DNA of 5,337 nt, taken from contig USJA01000085.1 of NCBI GenBank assembly GCA_900554875.1, positions 1 through 5,337 of the forward strand, read 5' to 3'. A program made the position numbers and the translations under genes. The stretch is from an uncultured Clostridium sp. Its GTDB lineage: Bacteria; Bacillota; Clostridia; TANB77; CAG-465. Below, one piece after another: positions 1 through 5,337 of the stretch (its first letter is position 1; each line of letters begins with the position of its first letter). Under the pieces are notes generated by a model. It saw nothing but the letters and a program-made list of their open reading frames with translations. It was not told where the DNA came from and ran no database searches.

Positions 1-1211
1 TACTAAAAAATAAATATACAATAGAAGAAATAGAATCCCACATAGAAGATTTAAATACCAGTATTTATGGTAAAAAGGTTACAGAGGACTTTGAAAAAGT
101 ATATAAAAGAATTCACAAAATTATTATAAAAACAGGTAGCTTAGAAGATGTAAAAGAATATATAAAAAGTATTGTACATGATAATTGTACTATATGTTCT
201 TCTTCAAGTCACTTTACATCAAATTATAGCGAGGGAATGTTTTTACCACTGGCTGTATCTAGTGAAAATATGCAAAACTATTTTTGGAATCAAAATGTAA
301 AACTACCTGTTTGTGATATTTGTAAAATTATATATATGTGTACACCAGCGGGAGTTTGCAATACAAAAAAGATAATAAAAAACTATGATAAAGGTGGTTA
401 TACATATACAGAAAAAAATGTTATGAGCTTTGTAAACTATGATACAAGTGTAAGTAGACTTTTAAAAGAAAATAGAAATTTTGAAAATAGGTGTAAAAAT
501 CAAAAAGATAATGAAAGTCCATTAGTTGGACTTATGCTAGATGTTATAGGTCAAAATAAACAAATAAGCAAATGGCAGATAGATAATTTCTTTGTCGTTG
601 AATTTGACGCAATGTATAAGGAAAGTAGCTCTGTAAAATACTTTAATATACCAAAGTATGTAGCAAAATTTTTTGTAGAGTATGCAGAGAAAACAATAGA
701 AAAAATCAAAGACAATAAATTAAAGCTACAAGTTACAGATAATATATTAAAAGATATAGATAAAAAATCTTACATATTTAACAGATTAAGGGAAAGTGTA
801 ATTAAAAAAGAAGAATTTTCATATAACTTGTTAATTGTGTCAAAGGTAAGAATTATATTAAAGATATTAAAAAAAGGGGAAATGGATGTGGAAAAAAGAA
901 TAATCGATTCAGGGAAAAAATTAAATGTTTTGTATGATATAGGTACACAAATTCATGAAGAATTAAAGAAAAAAGGATTGGATAATAAATTAGAAGGATT
1001 AGAATACAAAATGTTAAATAGTTTAAAATCAGGTAATAGGCAAGAATTTATGGATGTTGTAATCAGACTACATATGATTCTTCAAAAAAATGTATCGCCT
1101 ATATTTTTAGAATCTATGAAAGATGAATCAGATATAGATTTTTATTCTATAGGGCATAGCTTTATTGCAGGATTAATTTCAAATAAATTTGAAAAAAAGG
1201 GGGAAATATAA
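1..1211 (+). CDS. cas8b: Cas8b/Cst1, type I-B Cascade large subunit (5' partial)
   Basis: The large subunit of type I-B Cascade; in this family it reads the PAM and helps recruit Cas3. The reading frame is open from the first complete codon (base 3) to TAA at 1209-1211, giving about 402 visible residues; the start lies off the left edge. The first in-frame ATG (237) is not the true start, because the frame continues upstream with similar coding character and includes a CxxC pair there (CTIC, codons at 186-197). A second pair follows (CDIC, 312-323). Two CxxC pairs are the hallmark of the Cst1 'CXXC_CXXC' family and probably bind zinc. The C-terminal third is charged and helical in character and ends near a GHSFIAGL segment, resembling the small-subunit-like domain of Cas8b. 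It is followed after one base by cas7. The family call rests on the CxxC pairs and on the order cas8-cas7-cas5-cas3; overall sequence conservation in Cas8 is low. Confidence 0.88.
   Translation, partial: LKNKYTIEEIESHIEDLNTSIYGKKVTEDFEKVYKRIHKIIIKTGSLEDVKEYIKSIVHDNCTICSSSSHFTSNYSEGMFLPLAVSSENMQNYFWNQNVKLPVCDICKIIYMCTPAGVCNTKKIIKNYDKGGYTYTEKNVMSFVNYDTSVSRLLKENRNFENRCKNQKDNESPLVGLMLDVIGQNKQISKWQIDNFFVVEFDAMYKESSSVKYFNIPKYVAKFFVEYAEKTIEKIKDNKLKLQVTDNILKDIDKKSYIFNRLRESVIKKEEFSYNLLIVSKVRIILKILKKGEMDVEKRIIDSGKKLNVLYDIGTQIHEELKKKGLDNKLEGLEYKMLNSLKSGNRQEFMDVVIRLHMILQKNVSPIFLESMKDESDIDFYSIGHSFIAGLISNKFEKKGEI
874..880 (+). promoter_or_regulatory. Internal ribosome binding site within cas8b
   Basis: AAGGGGA lies inside the cas8b coding frame, with an in-frame ATG at 882 and GTG at 888. 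It is one of the strongest Shine-Dalgarno-like stretches in the visible cas8b and the best spaced for an in-frame start. Its distance to GTG is 8 bases, as for cas7. It is the basis for proposing a separate Cas11b product. Confidence 0.45.
888..1211 (+). CDS. Candidate internally translated small subunit Cas11b
   Basis: Several type I systems, including I-B, are known to make their small Cascade subunit (Cas11) by internal translation from the 3' end of the cas8 gene. Here a strong in-frame ribosome binding site (GGGGA at 876-880 after an A-run) sits 8 bases before a GTG codon at 888-890, giving a 107-residue product. An in-frame ATG at 882 would give 109 residues but is only one base from the GGGGA, which is too close to be ideal. 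The product is rich in Lys, Glu and Leu, looks mostly helical and ends in the same GHSFIAGL-containing tail as Cas8b. This length and character suit Cas11b. The site closely resembles the one in front of cas7 (A-run, GGGGG, AAAT). Start choice is uncertain, and it remains possible that the purine run is just coding sequence for Lys-Lys-Gly. Confidence 0.5.
   Translation: MEKRIIDSGKKLNVLYDIGTQIHEELKKKGLDNKLEGLEYKMLNSLKSGNRQEFMDVVIRLHMILQKNVSPIFLESMKDESDIDFYSIGHSFIAGLISNKFEKKGEI
1199..1204 (+). promoter_or_regulatory. Ribosome binding site deciding the cas7 start
   Basis: GGGGGA preceded by an A-run overlaps the last codons of cas8b and lies 8 bases before ATG at 1213. This spacing favours 1213 over the in-frame ATG at 1189, which is upstream of the site and would place it inside the coding sequence. 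Confidence 0.75.
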
Positions 1212-1212
1212 C

Positions 1213-2124
1213 ATGAATAAAAAAAGTGGATTAACTATAACAATGATATTTAAAGCACAAAGTTTAAATTACTCTGAAGGAATAGGAAATATAGCAGAAT
1301 TAAAAAAATTAACTAGAGGAAATGGAGATGTATATACATTTGCTTCAAGACAAGCCTTAAGATATGATATTGCAAGACTTGGAAATGAAATGTTTAATTG
1401 GAATCTACAGGTAGTAGATAAAGATAAAAAAACGGTTCAATTTTCAGAAAAATATACAATAGAAGATTCTGAAGAAATGGATTTATTTGGATATATGAGA
1501 ACTATTGGAAAATCTGATGATAAAGATGGTGGAGCAAATGTACGTAGTGCAGTTGTTAGATTAAGTAATGCCATATCTTTAGAAAAGTATAAGTCAGATA
1601 TTGAATTTTTAAGTAACAAAGGAATGGCTGATAGAATTAAAGAACATCCAAATATTGCAAATCTTGAGCAACATTTAAGCTATTATACTTATACAGTAAC
1701 AATAGATTTATCTAAAGTTGGAATAGATTGTGATATAGAACTTTCTAATGAAGTAAAGAAAAATAGAGTTATTCAATTACTCGAAATATTAAAAGTCTTA
1801 AATAGAAATATTAGAGGAAGAGAAGAAAACTTAAGTCCAGTGTTTGTAATAGGTGGTATATATACATTAAATTCCCCATTTTTCCTTGGAAGAATTGCCT
1901 TAAACGATAAAAAAGAAAAATTTGAATTAGATGTAGATATGTTAAAAGATGCTATGAGTTTAAAATTAGGTGAAGAATTTATCAAAGATGATACAAGAGT
2001 AGGTATTGTAAAAAATACATTTTCAAATGAAGACAAAATAAATGAAATGGTTGATAACAAAGTAGGTACAGTACAGGAATTTTTTGAAGATATAGAGAGT
2101 AAAGTATCTGAGTATTATATGTAA
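1213..2124 (+). CDS. cas7: Cas7 (Cst2/DevR family), type I-B Cascade backbone subunit
   Basis: Cas7 forms the helical backbone of Cascade, with several copies coating the spacer part of the crRNA and spacing the target duplex. The product is 303 residues, normal for Cst2/DevR proteins. The N-terminus has the family pattern: a hydrophobic strand (LTITMIFKAQSLNYSEG, residues 7-23), then a basic stretch and FASRQALRYDI at residues 43-53, the conserved S-R-Q-A-LRY segment. Near residues 211-230 there is a VFVIGGIYTLNSPFF segment that fits the return strand of the RRM-like fold. The start at 1213 is chosen for its ribosome binding site; an ATG at 1189 would add eight Lys-rich residues. It begins one base after the cas8b stop and ends 17 bases before cas5, so the genes are certainly co-transcribed and probably translationally coupled. 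No breaks are seen. Confidence 0.93.
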   Translation: MNKKSGLTITMIFKAQSLNYSEGIGNIAELKKLTRGNGDVYTFASRQALRYDIARLGNEMFNWNLQVVDKDKKTVQFSEKYTIEDSEEMDLFGYMRTIGKSDDKDGGANVRSAVVRLSNAISLEKYKSDIEFLSNKGMADRIKEHPNIANLEQHLSYYTYTVTIDLSKVGIDCDIELSNEVKKNRVIQLLEILKVLNRNIRGREENLSPVFVIGGIYTLNSPFFLGRIALNDKKEKFELDVDMLKDAMSLKLGEEFIKDDTRVGIVKNTFSNEDKINEMVDNKVGTVQEFFEDIESKVSEYYM

Positions 2125-2141
2125 AAAGGAAATGTGATTAA

Positions 2142-2789
2142 ATGAAAATTTTAAAATTAAAACTTTTTCAAGAATCAGCTTGCTATAAAAAACCATTTGC
2201 ATTTAAAGTTTCAGAAACATATCCTTTGCCACCATATTCAACTGTAATTGGTATGTTTCATAAAATAATTGGTGCAAAATCTGGTGAGTATTATCCAATG
2301 AATATATCAATACAAGGTGATTATGAGAGCATATTTTCAGATTATCAAAGTTTAAAAAAATTTAAGAGAAATGTAATGACTACAATGCCTATGTATGTTC
2401 ATAAACTTTTAAATGTAAATTTAATTATTCATATGCAAGCAGAGGATGAAATTGTTGATAAGATATATGAAAGTATAATAAATGGTAGAGAAACATTTAC
2501 TTTGGGAAGAAATGAAGATATAGTAAGAGTTGATTTAGTAAAAGTGACAACTGATGTAAACACCGTGTACGAATTAATTCCTAAGCACAGTATTTATATT
2601 CCTACAAAAAAATACGAGAATGTAAATGGAATAAACTATAGATTAAATACAAAGTATGTAATAGAAAATGAACTAAGAAAGTGGGAAAAAGTAAATGTAG
2701 TATATATTGAAAAGGATAATTTTGAAACTATAGCAGATGATGAAATTATGGTTGATGAAGATGGGGATGTTATAATGTTTTATGAGTAG
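2142..2789 (+). CDS. cas5: Cas5 (Cas5t/Cas5b type), type I-B Cascade subunit
   Basis: Cas5 caps the 5' handle of the crRNA in Cascade and contacts Cas8 and the first Cas7. The product is 215 residues, in the usual range for type I-B. The N-terminal strand (MKILKLKLFQESACYKKPF) is followed at residues 30-38 by PPYSTVIGM, the Pro-Pro-x-Ser-Thr-x-x-Gly signature of Cas5 proteins. The C-terminal half is less recognisable and ends with an acidic stretch (DDEIMVDEDGDV). The catalytic type of Cas5 (I-C/Cas5d) is not indicated; processing is expected to be by Cas6, which is outside the window. AAAGGA at 2125-2130 precedes the ATG by 11 bases. The stop codon overlaps the ribosome binding site of cas3. 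Confidence 0.92.
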   Translation: MKILKLKLFQESACYKKPFAFKVSETYPLPPYSTVIGMFHKIIGAKSGEYYPMNISIQGDYESIFSDYQSLKKFKRNVMTTMPMYVHKLLNVNLIIHMQAEDEIVDKIYESIINGRETFTLGRNEDIVRVDLVKVTTDVNTVYELIPKHSIYIPTKKYENVNGINYRLNTKYVIENELRKWEKVNVVYIEKDNFETIADDEIMVDEDGDVIMFYE

Positions 2790-2793
2790 GTGA
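2788..2793 (+). promoter_or_regulatory. cas3 ribosome binding site overlapping the cas5 stop
   Basis: AGGTGA shares its first two bases with the cas5 TAG stop (2787-2789) and lies 6 bases before the cas3 ATG at 2800. The overlap suggests that ribosomes ending cas5 help start cas3. Confidence 0.65.
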
Positions 2794-2799
2794 TAAACT

Positions 2800-4476
2800 A
2801 TGCTTTATGCAAAATCAGATCCTCCGGAGAGTATAAATGAGCATACAGAAAAATTGCTTAAAAACTTAAAAATTTTAAGAAATGTGTATGAAAATATTGT
2901 AGATAAAAATCCAAATGTTGATGAAAGATTATGGAAATTACTTGAAATAGCATGTGTTTATCATGATATTGGCAAAGTATATACTCCTTTTCAAAATATT
3001 ATTTTAGAAAAATTAGGTAAAGAGAAACTTTACACTAAGTTTGATTATGAAGGTATTAAACATGAACAATTATCTCCAATATTCATTCCAACAGATGATT
3101 TAAACTATACTGAGAAAAAGTTAATTTACCAAGCAATTTATTACCATCATTATAGGGGACATAAAAAAGTAAATTCAAATTTAGTTGGGCAAATTATAAA
3201 AGATGATATATTACCAAGATATGATAATATAAGAAGTGAAATTAAATATAAATTGAAGGATGATTTAAATTGTAATTATTTAGGATATGTTTTGGGAAGA
3301 AATAAGATTAATGAAGAAAGTGAAGTGTATATTAAATACTGCCTTTTAAAAGGACTTCTTCATAGACTTGATCATAGTAGTTCTGCCAATGTTTTAGTTG
3401 AAAATAAAACAGAACAGGCACTAGGAGAGTGTACTGAAAATAGTTTAAAATTTAAAGGATATAATGGAAAAAATGAACTACAAAAGTTTTGCAAAGATAA
3501 TATATCAAATAATATTTTGGTTATTGGTTCAACAGGAATTGGAAAAACTGAAGCAGCAACAATTTGGTCTGACATAGGAAAAACTTTTTTTACATTACCG
3601 ATAAGAACGAGTATAAATGCAATATATGATAGAATTAAATTGGATATTGGATACAAAGATGTAGGACTATTACATAGTAGTGCTGTAGATTATTTAGAGG
3701 AAAAGGAAGATAAATTTGATTATCATTTGTATGAACAGACTAAAAATTTTGGAAATAGAGTAATTGTTTGTACTATTGATCAAATTTTCCCATTTATTTT
3801 TAAGTATAATGGATATGAAAAAATATATGCAACGCTTGCATTTTCTAAAGTTATAATTGATGAAATACAAGCTTATTCTCCAGAAATAACTGCAATTATT
3901 TTAAAGGGAATAAAAATGATAAATGATATTGGTGGTAAATTTATGATAATGACGGCTACACTTCCTAGAATATATAAAGATGAGTTAGAAAAAATGGGGA
4001 TTAAATTTAAATTTGGTGAATTTTTAAAACCTATTATGAGGCATAAATTATCTATAAATGATAACTCTTTAGATAATGACATTGAAAATATAATAAATAA
4101 AGCTAGTAGTTCTAAAGTTTTAGTTATATTAAATAGAATTGATAAAGCTAATGAGTTATATTTAAAGATAAAAGAAAAAAACATAGAAAATGTAAATGTA
4201 TTGCATTCTAGATTTATAAAAAATGATAGAAGTAATAAAGAAAATAGTATAATTGCTTTTTCTAAAGATAGAGAAAAGACTGGAATATGGATAACAACAC
4301 AAATTGTTGAGGCTTCTTTAGATATTGATTTTGACTATTTATTTACTGAAATGTCTACGCTTGATAGTTTATTTCAAAGGTGTGGTAGGTGCTATAGAAG
4401 TAGGGAATATAAAAAAAATGAACCTAATATTTATGTGTATAATAAAAATGTAAGTGGTATACGGGTATATATATGA
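2800..4476 (+). CDS. cas3: Cas3 HD nuclease-helicase, truncated by a frameshift
   Basis: Cas3 is the effector nuclease-helicase recruited by target-bound Cascade. The HD domain (about residues 1-200) shows H15, H55-D56 (YHDIGK), H88, the YYHHYRGH run (H116, H117, H121) and D191-H192, so the metal site looks intact. The superfamily 2 helicase follows: Walker A GSTGIGKT (243-250), DEIQ motif II (354-357), MTATLP motif III (384-389), motif V within TTQIVEASLDIDFD (499-512) and motif VI QRCGRCYR (526-533). The frame ends at TGA 4474-4476, soon after motif VI. The natural continuation (GYIYDKEIH) is one base away in another frame; removing the C at 4462 restores a single 729-residue protein, a normal Cas3 length. 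As written, the product has 558 residues, with the last four (RVYI) out of native frame, and lacks the C-terminal domain used for Cascade docking and DNA gating. It is either a real mutation, a sequencing error or, less likely, recoding. Confidence 0.9.
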   Translation: MLYAKSDPPESINEHTEKLLKNLKILRNVYENIVDKNPNVDERLWKLLEIACVYHDIGKVYTPFQNIILEKLGKEKLYTKFDYEGIKHEQLSPIFIPTDDLNYTEKKLIYQAIYYHHYRGHKKVNSNLVGQIIKDDILPRYDNIRSEIKYKLKDDLNCNYLGYVLGRNKINEESEVYIKYCLLKGLLHRLDHSSSANVLVENKTEQALGECTENSLKFKGYNGKNELQKFCKDNISNNILVIGSTGIGKTEAATIWSDIGKTFFTLPIRTSINAIYDRIKLDIGYKDVGLLHSSAVDYLEEKEDKFDYHLYEQTKNFGNRVIVCTIDQIFPFIFKYNGYEKIYATLAFSKVIIDEIQAYSPEITAIILKGIKMINDIGGKFMIMTATLPRIYKDELEKMGIKFKFGEFLKPIMRHKLSINDNSLDNDIENIINKASSSKVLVILNRIDKANELYLKIKEKNIENVNVLHSRFIKNDRSNKENSIIAFSKDREKTGIWITTQIVEASLDIDFDYLFTEMSTLDSLFQRCGRCYRSREYKKNEPNIYVYNKNVSGIRVYI

Positions 4477-4990
4477 TAAAGAAATACATAGAAAAAGTAT
4501 TCAATTAATAACCCAATACGATAATAAAATTCTAACAGAAAAAGATAAAGTAAATCTTGTAGATACATTGTATTCTAAAGAAAATATACAAGATACAAAA
4601 TTTTATAACGATTTTAAAGATTCTTTAAGAATATTAGATAATTTTGTAGATGATGATAGTACAAAAGCTAAAGCACAAAAAATGCTAAGAAAGATAGAAA
4701 GTGTAAATGTAATACCAAGAGAAATATATGATAAAAATATTGAATTATTTGAAAAATATGAAAATATGATTAAGGCTAAGGAGTATAAAGAGGCGAACGT
4801 TATAGAAAGAGAAATAAATAAGTTAACACTATCTTTGAAAAAAAATATGTTATATAAAAATATACAATATATAACTAATAATGGATATCATTTAGAAGAA
4901 ATAAAAGTTATAGACTTAAAATATGATCAATACATAGGTTTGCATTTAAATCCTGATTTAGATGATGAAATAGATCAAAAATTTATGTAA
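4454..4990 (+). pseudogene. cas3: Cas3 C-terminal domain fragment, out of frame with cas3
   Basis: This frame encodes the missing C-terminal part of Cas3. It overlaps the end of the upstream frame by 23 bases and is open only from 4454, since a TAA in the same frame lies at 4451. Native residues probably begin at GGG 4463 (GYIYDKEIH), giving 175 residues to TAA 4988-4990, about the size of the Cas3 C-terminal domain. It is largely charged and helical, with no enzymatic motif of its own. GTG at 4454 is a formal start, but no purine-rich ribosome binding site precedes it, and the first in-frame ATG is not until 4682. Independent translation is therefore unlikely, and the stretch is best read as the detached end of cas3. 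Its codon use and AT-richness match the upstream part, so the break looks recent; no further stops or shifts have accumulated. Confidence 0.85.
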
Positions 4991-4995
4991 AAGTT

Positions 4996-5162
4996 TCTGT
5001 CGATGTTAAATAAGGCTAAAACTATAGGGGTACGACAGATATATTTAAGTTTGCTTATAAGTAGCTAAAAATCAATTAATATGGATATATTATATAATTT
5101 TTTGGTATTTAATTTAGATTATTTTTTTATAAATTTTAAAGCAAATGTGTTACATCGACAGA
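4996..5162. repeat. 11-bp perfect inverted repeat spanning most of the leader
   Basis: TCTGTCGATGT at 4996-5006 is exactly complementary to ACATCGACAGA at 5152-5162; 145 bases separate them. These are among the few GC-containing words in the region, which makes chance less likely. The arms could pair in RNA, be a binding site present in two orientations, or be the ends of a small decayed insertion. Flanks show no clear target-site duplication. Confidence 0.7.
5093..5098 (+). promoter_or_regulatory. Possible -10 element for array transcription
   Basis: TATAAT matches the -10 consensus, about 110 bp before the first repeat. No good TTGACA-like element sits 16-18 bases upstream, and in DNA this AT-rich such matches arise by chance. 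A second weak candidate is TATAAA at 5128-5133. Confidence 0.22.
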
Positions 5163-5207
5163 TTTTGGCTTATAACTACTTGCTACTCTAGGCTTGTAGA
5201 TGAACCT

Positions 5208-5337
5208 GTATTAATTTAAATATATTAGAATGTAAATTCGGAAAGCTATATTACAATTCAAAAAATAAAATATGTATTAATTTAAATATATTAGAATGTA
5301 AATGATTTACGCGGGAAAGTAACAGTAGGGAAAGATA
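5208..5337 (+). CRISPR. CRISPR array, leader end (two repeats, right end cut)
   Basis: Two identical 30-bp repeats at 5208-5237 and 5274-5303 (start GTATTAATTT, end GAATGTAAAT) enclose a 36-bp spacer at 5238-5273. A second spacer runs from 5304 to the window end (34 bases visible). A T precedes both copies, so the repeat could be 31 bp with a 35-bp spacer. Spacer length suits type I-B. The repeat is nearly all A/T with only weak internal pairing (TAAT/ATTA), as usual for I-B repeats handled by a Cas6 that does not need a stable hairpin. Cleavage 8 bases from the repeat end would leave an AUGUAAAU handle (5230-5237, 5296-5303). Identity of the copies and position after cas3 place this at the leader end, transcribed on the plus strand. 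Confidence 0.9.

Larger units (their letters stand above)
4991..5207 (+). promoter_or_regulatory. CRISPR leader region between cas3 and the array
   Basis: The 217 bp from the cas3 stop to the first repeat hold no convincing gene and are extremely AT-rich, as expected of a leader. It should carry the array promoter and the signals for adding new spacers at the first repeat. Visible structure: an 11-bp inverted repeat (4996-5006 and 5152-5162), a third copy of the CGACAGAT core at 5033-5040, and a diverged duplication of CGACAGAT followed by GCTTATAA. The last 45 bp before the repeat, after the right arm, are less AT-rich. No GC-rich hairpin followed by T-run is seen, so cas transcription may read into the array. 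Leader polarity follows from the repeat ending ATGTAAAT on this strand. Confidence 0.7.

Noticed and set aside
237..239. ATG taken as the start of cas8b
   Set aside because: The same frame is open to the left edge and carries the first CxxC pair upstream of it, so this is an internal methionine.
1189..1212. Upstream in-frame ATG as the cas7 start
   Set aside because: It lies inside cas8b, and the strong ribosome binding site (1199-1204) is positioned for the ATG at 1213; the family N-terminus begins just after 1213.
1437..2060. Minus-strand open frames opposite cas7 (1437-1619, 1773-2060)
   Set aside because: They lie fully antisense to a well-supported gene, have no ribosome binding sites, and their Ser/Phe/Ile-rich composition is what the reverse of AT-rich coding gives.
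3372..4184. Minus-strand open frames opposite cas3 (3372-3656, 3873-4184)
   Set aside because: They are antisense shadows of the helicase region; the apparent hydrophobicity comes from reversed Lys/Asn/Glu codons.
5003..5068. A 21-codon open frame in the leader with a hydrophobic end, considered as a small toxin of the kind found next to some clostridial arrays
   Set aside because: No ribosome binding site precedes it, it is very short, lacks a clear membrane span followed by a basic tail, and it overlaps the inverted and direct repeats of the leader.
5108..5140. Transcription terminator at the T-run after cas3
   Set aside because: The T-run (5122-5128) is not preceded by a stable GC-containing hairpin, only AT-rich sequence.
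4991..5207. A CreTA-like RNA toxin-antitoxin with a repeat-like guide in the leader
   Set aside because: No convincing degenerate copy of the CRISPR repeat end (GAATGTAAAT) was found there; the nearest resemblance, AATGTGTTAC at about 5144, is weak.

Overview
The window is one strand-consistent piece of a type I-B CRISPR-Cas locus of the Cst1/Cst2/Cas5t kind (the old 'Tneap' subtype). It reads left to right: cas8b (cst1), cas7 (cst2), cas5, cas3, a leader of about 217 bp, and the first two repeats of a CRISPR array that runs off the right edge. The DNA is very AT-rich, with strong purine-rich ribosome binding sites and AT-ending codons. Together with the gene families and a repeat ending in ATGTAAAT, this suggests a low-GC Gram-positive member of the Clostridia, possibly near Clostridioides/Peptostreptococcaceae. 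That placement is inference from style and family; the species cannot be named from this window.

Layout: bases 1-1211 hold the C-terminal ~402 residues of Cas8b/Cst1, whose start lies off the left edge. Its last third contains an in-frame internal ribosome binding site and start (about 874-890) that could produce a separate small subunit (Cas11b) of about 107-109 residues. Cas7 (1213-2124) and Cas5 (2142-2789) follow with almost no gaps. Cas3 starts at 2800, and its ribosome binding site overlaps the cas5 stop. The Cas3 reading frame is broken at about 4462 by what looks like one extra base. The HD nuclease and all helicase motifs are upstream of the break, and the 175-residue C-terminal part is in another frame (about 4463-4990). 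Bases 4991-5207 hold no convincing gene. They look like the leader and contain an 11-bp inverted repeat and a diverged internal duplication. The array begins at 5208 with two identical 30-bp repeats around a 36-bp spacer; a second spacer is cut by the window end.

How it works together: Cas8b (PAM recognition, large subunit), Cas7 (backbone on the crRNA spacer), Cas5 (5' handle of the crRNA) and probably an internally translated Cas11b would form Cascade on crRNAs made from this array. Cas3 would be recruited to unwind and degrade the target DNA. Cas6, the crRNA-processing enzyme, is not visible and would be expected upstream. No cas4-cas1-cas2 genes lie between cas3 and the array, so spacer uptake must rely on genes elsewhere or be lost. 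If the cas3 frameshift is real, interference is probably weakened or abolished, leaving a complex that may bind targets without destroying them.
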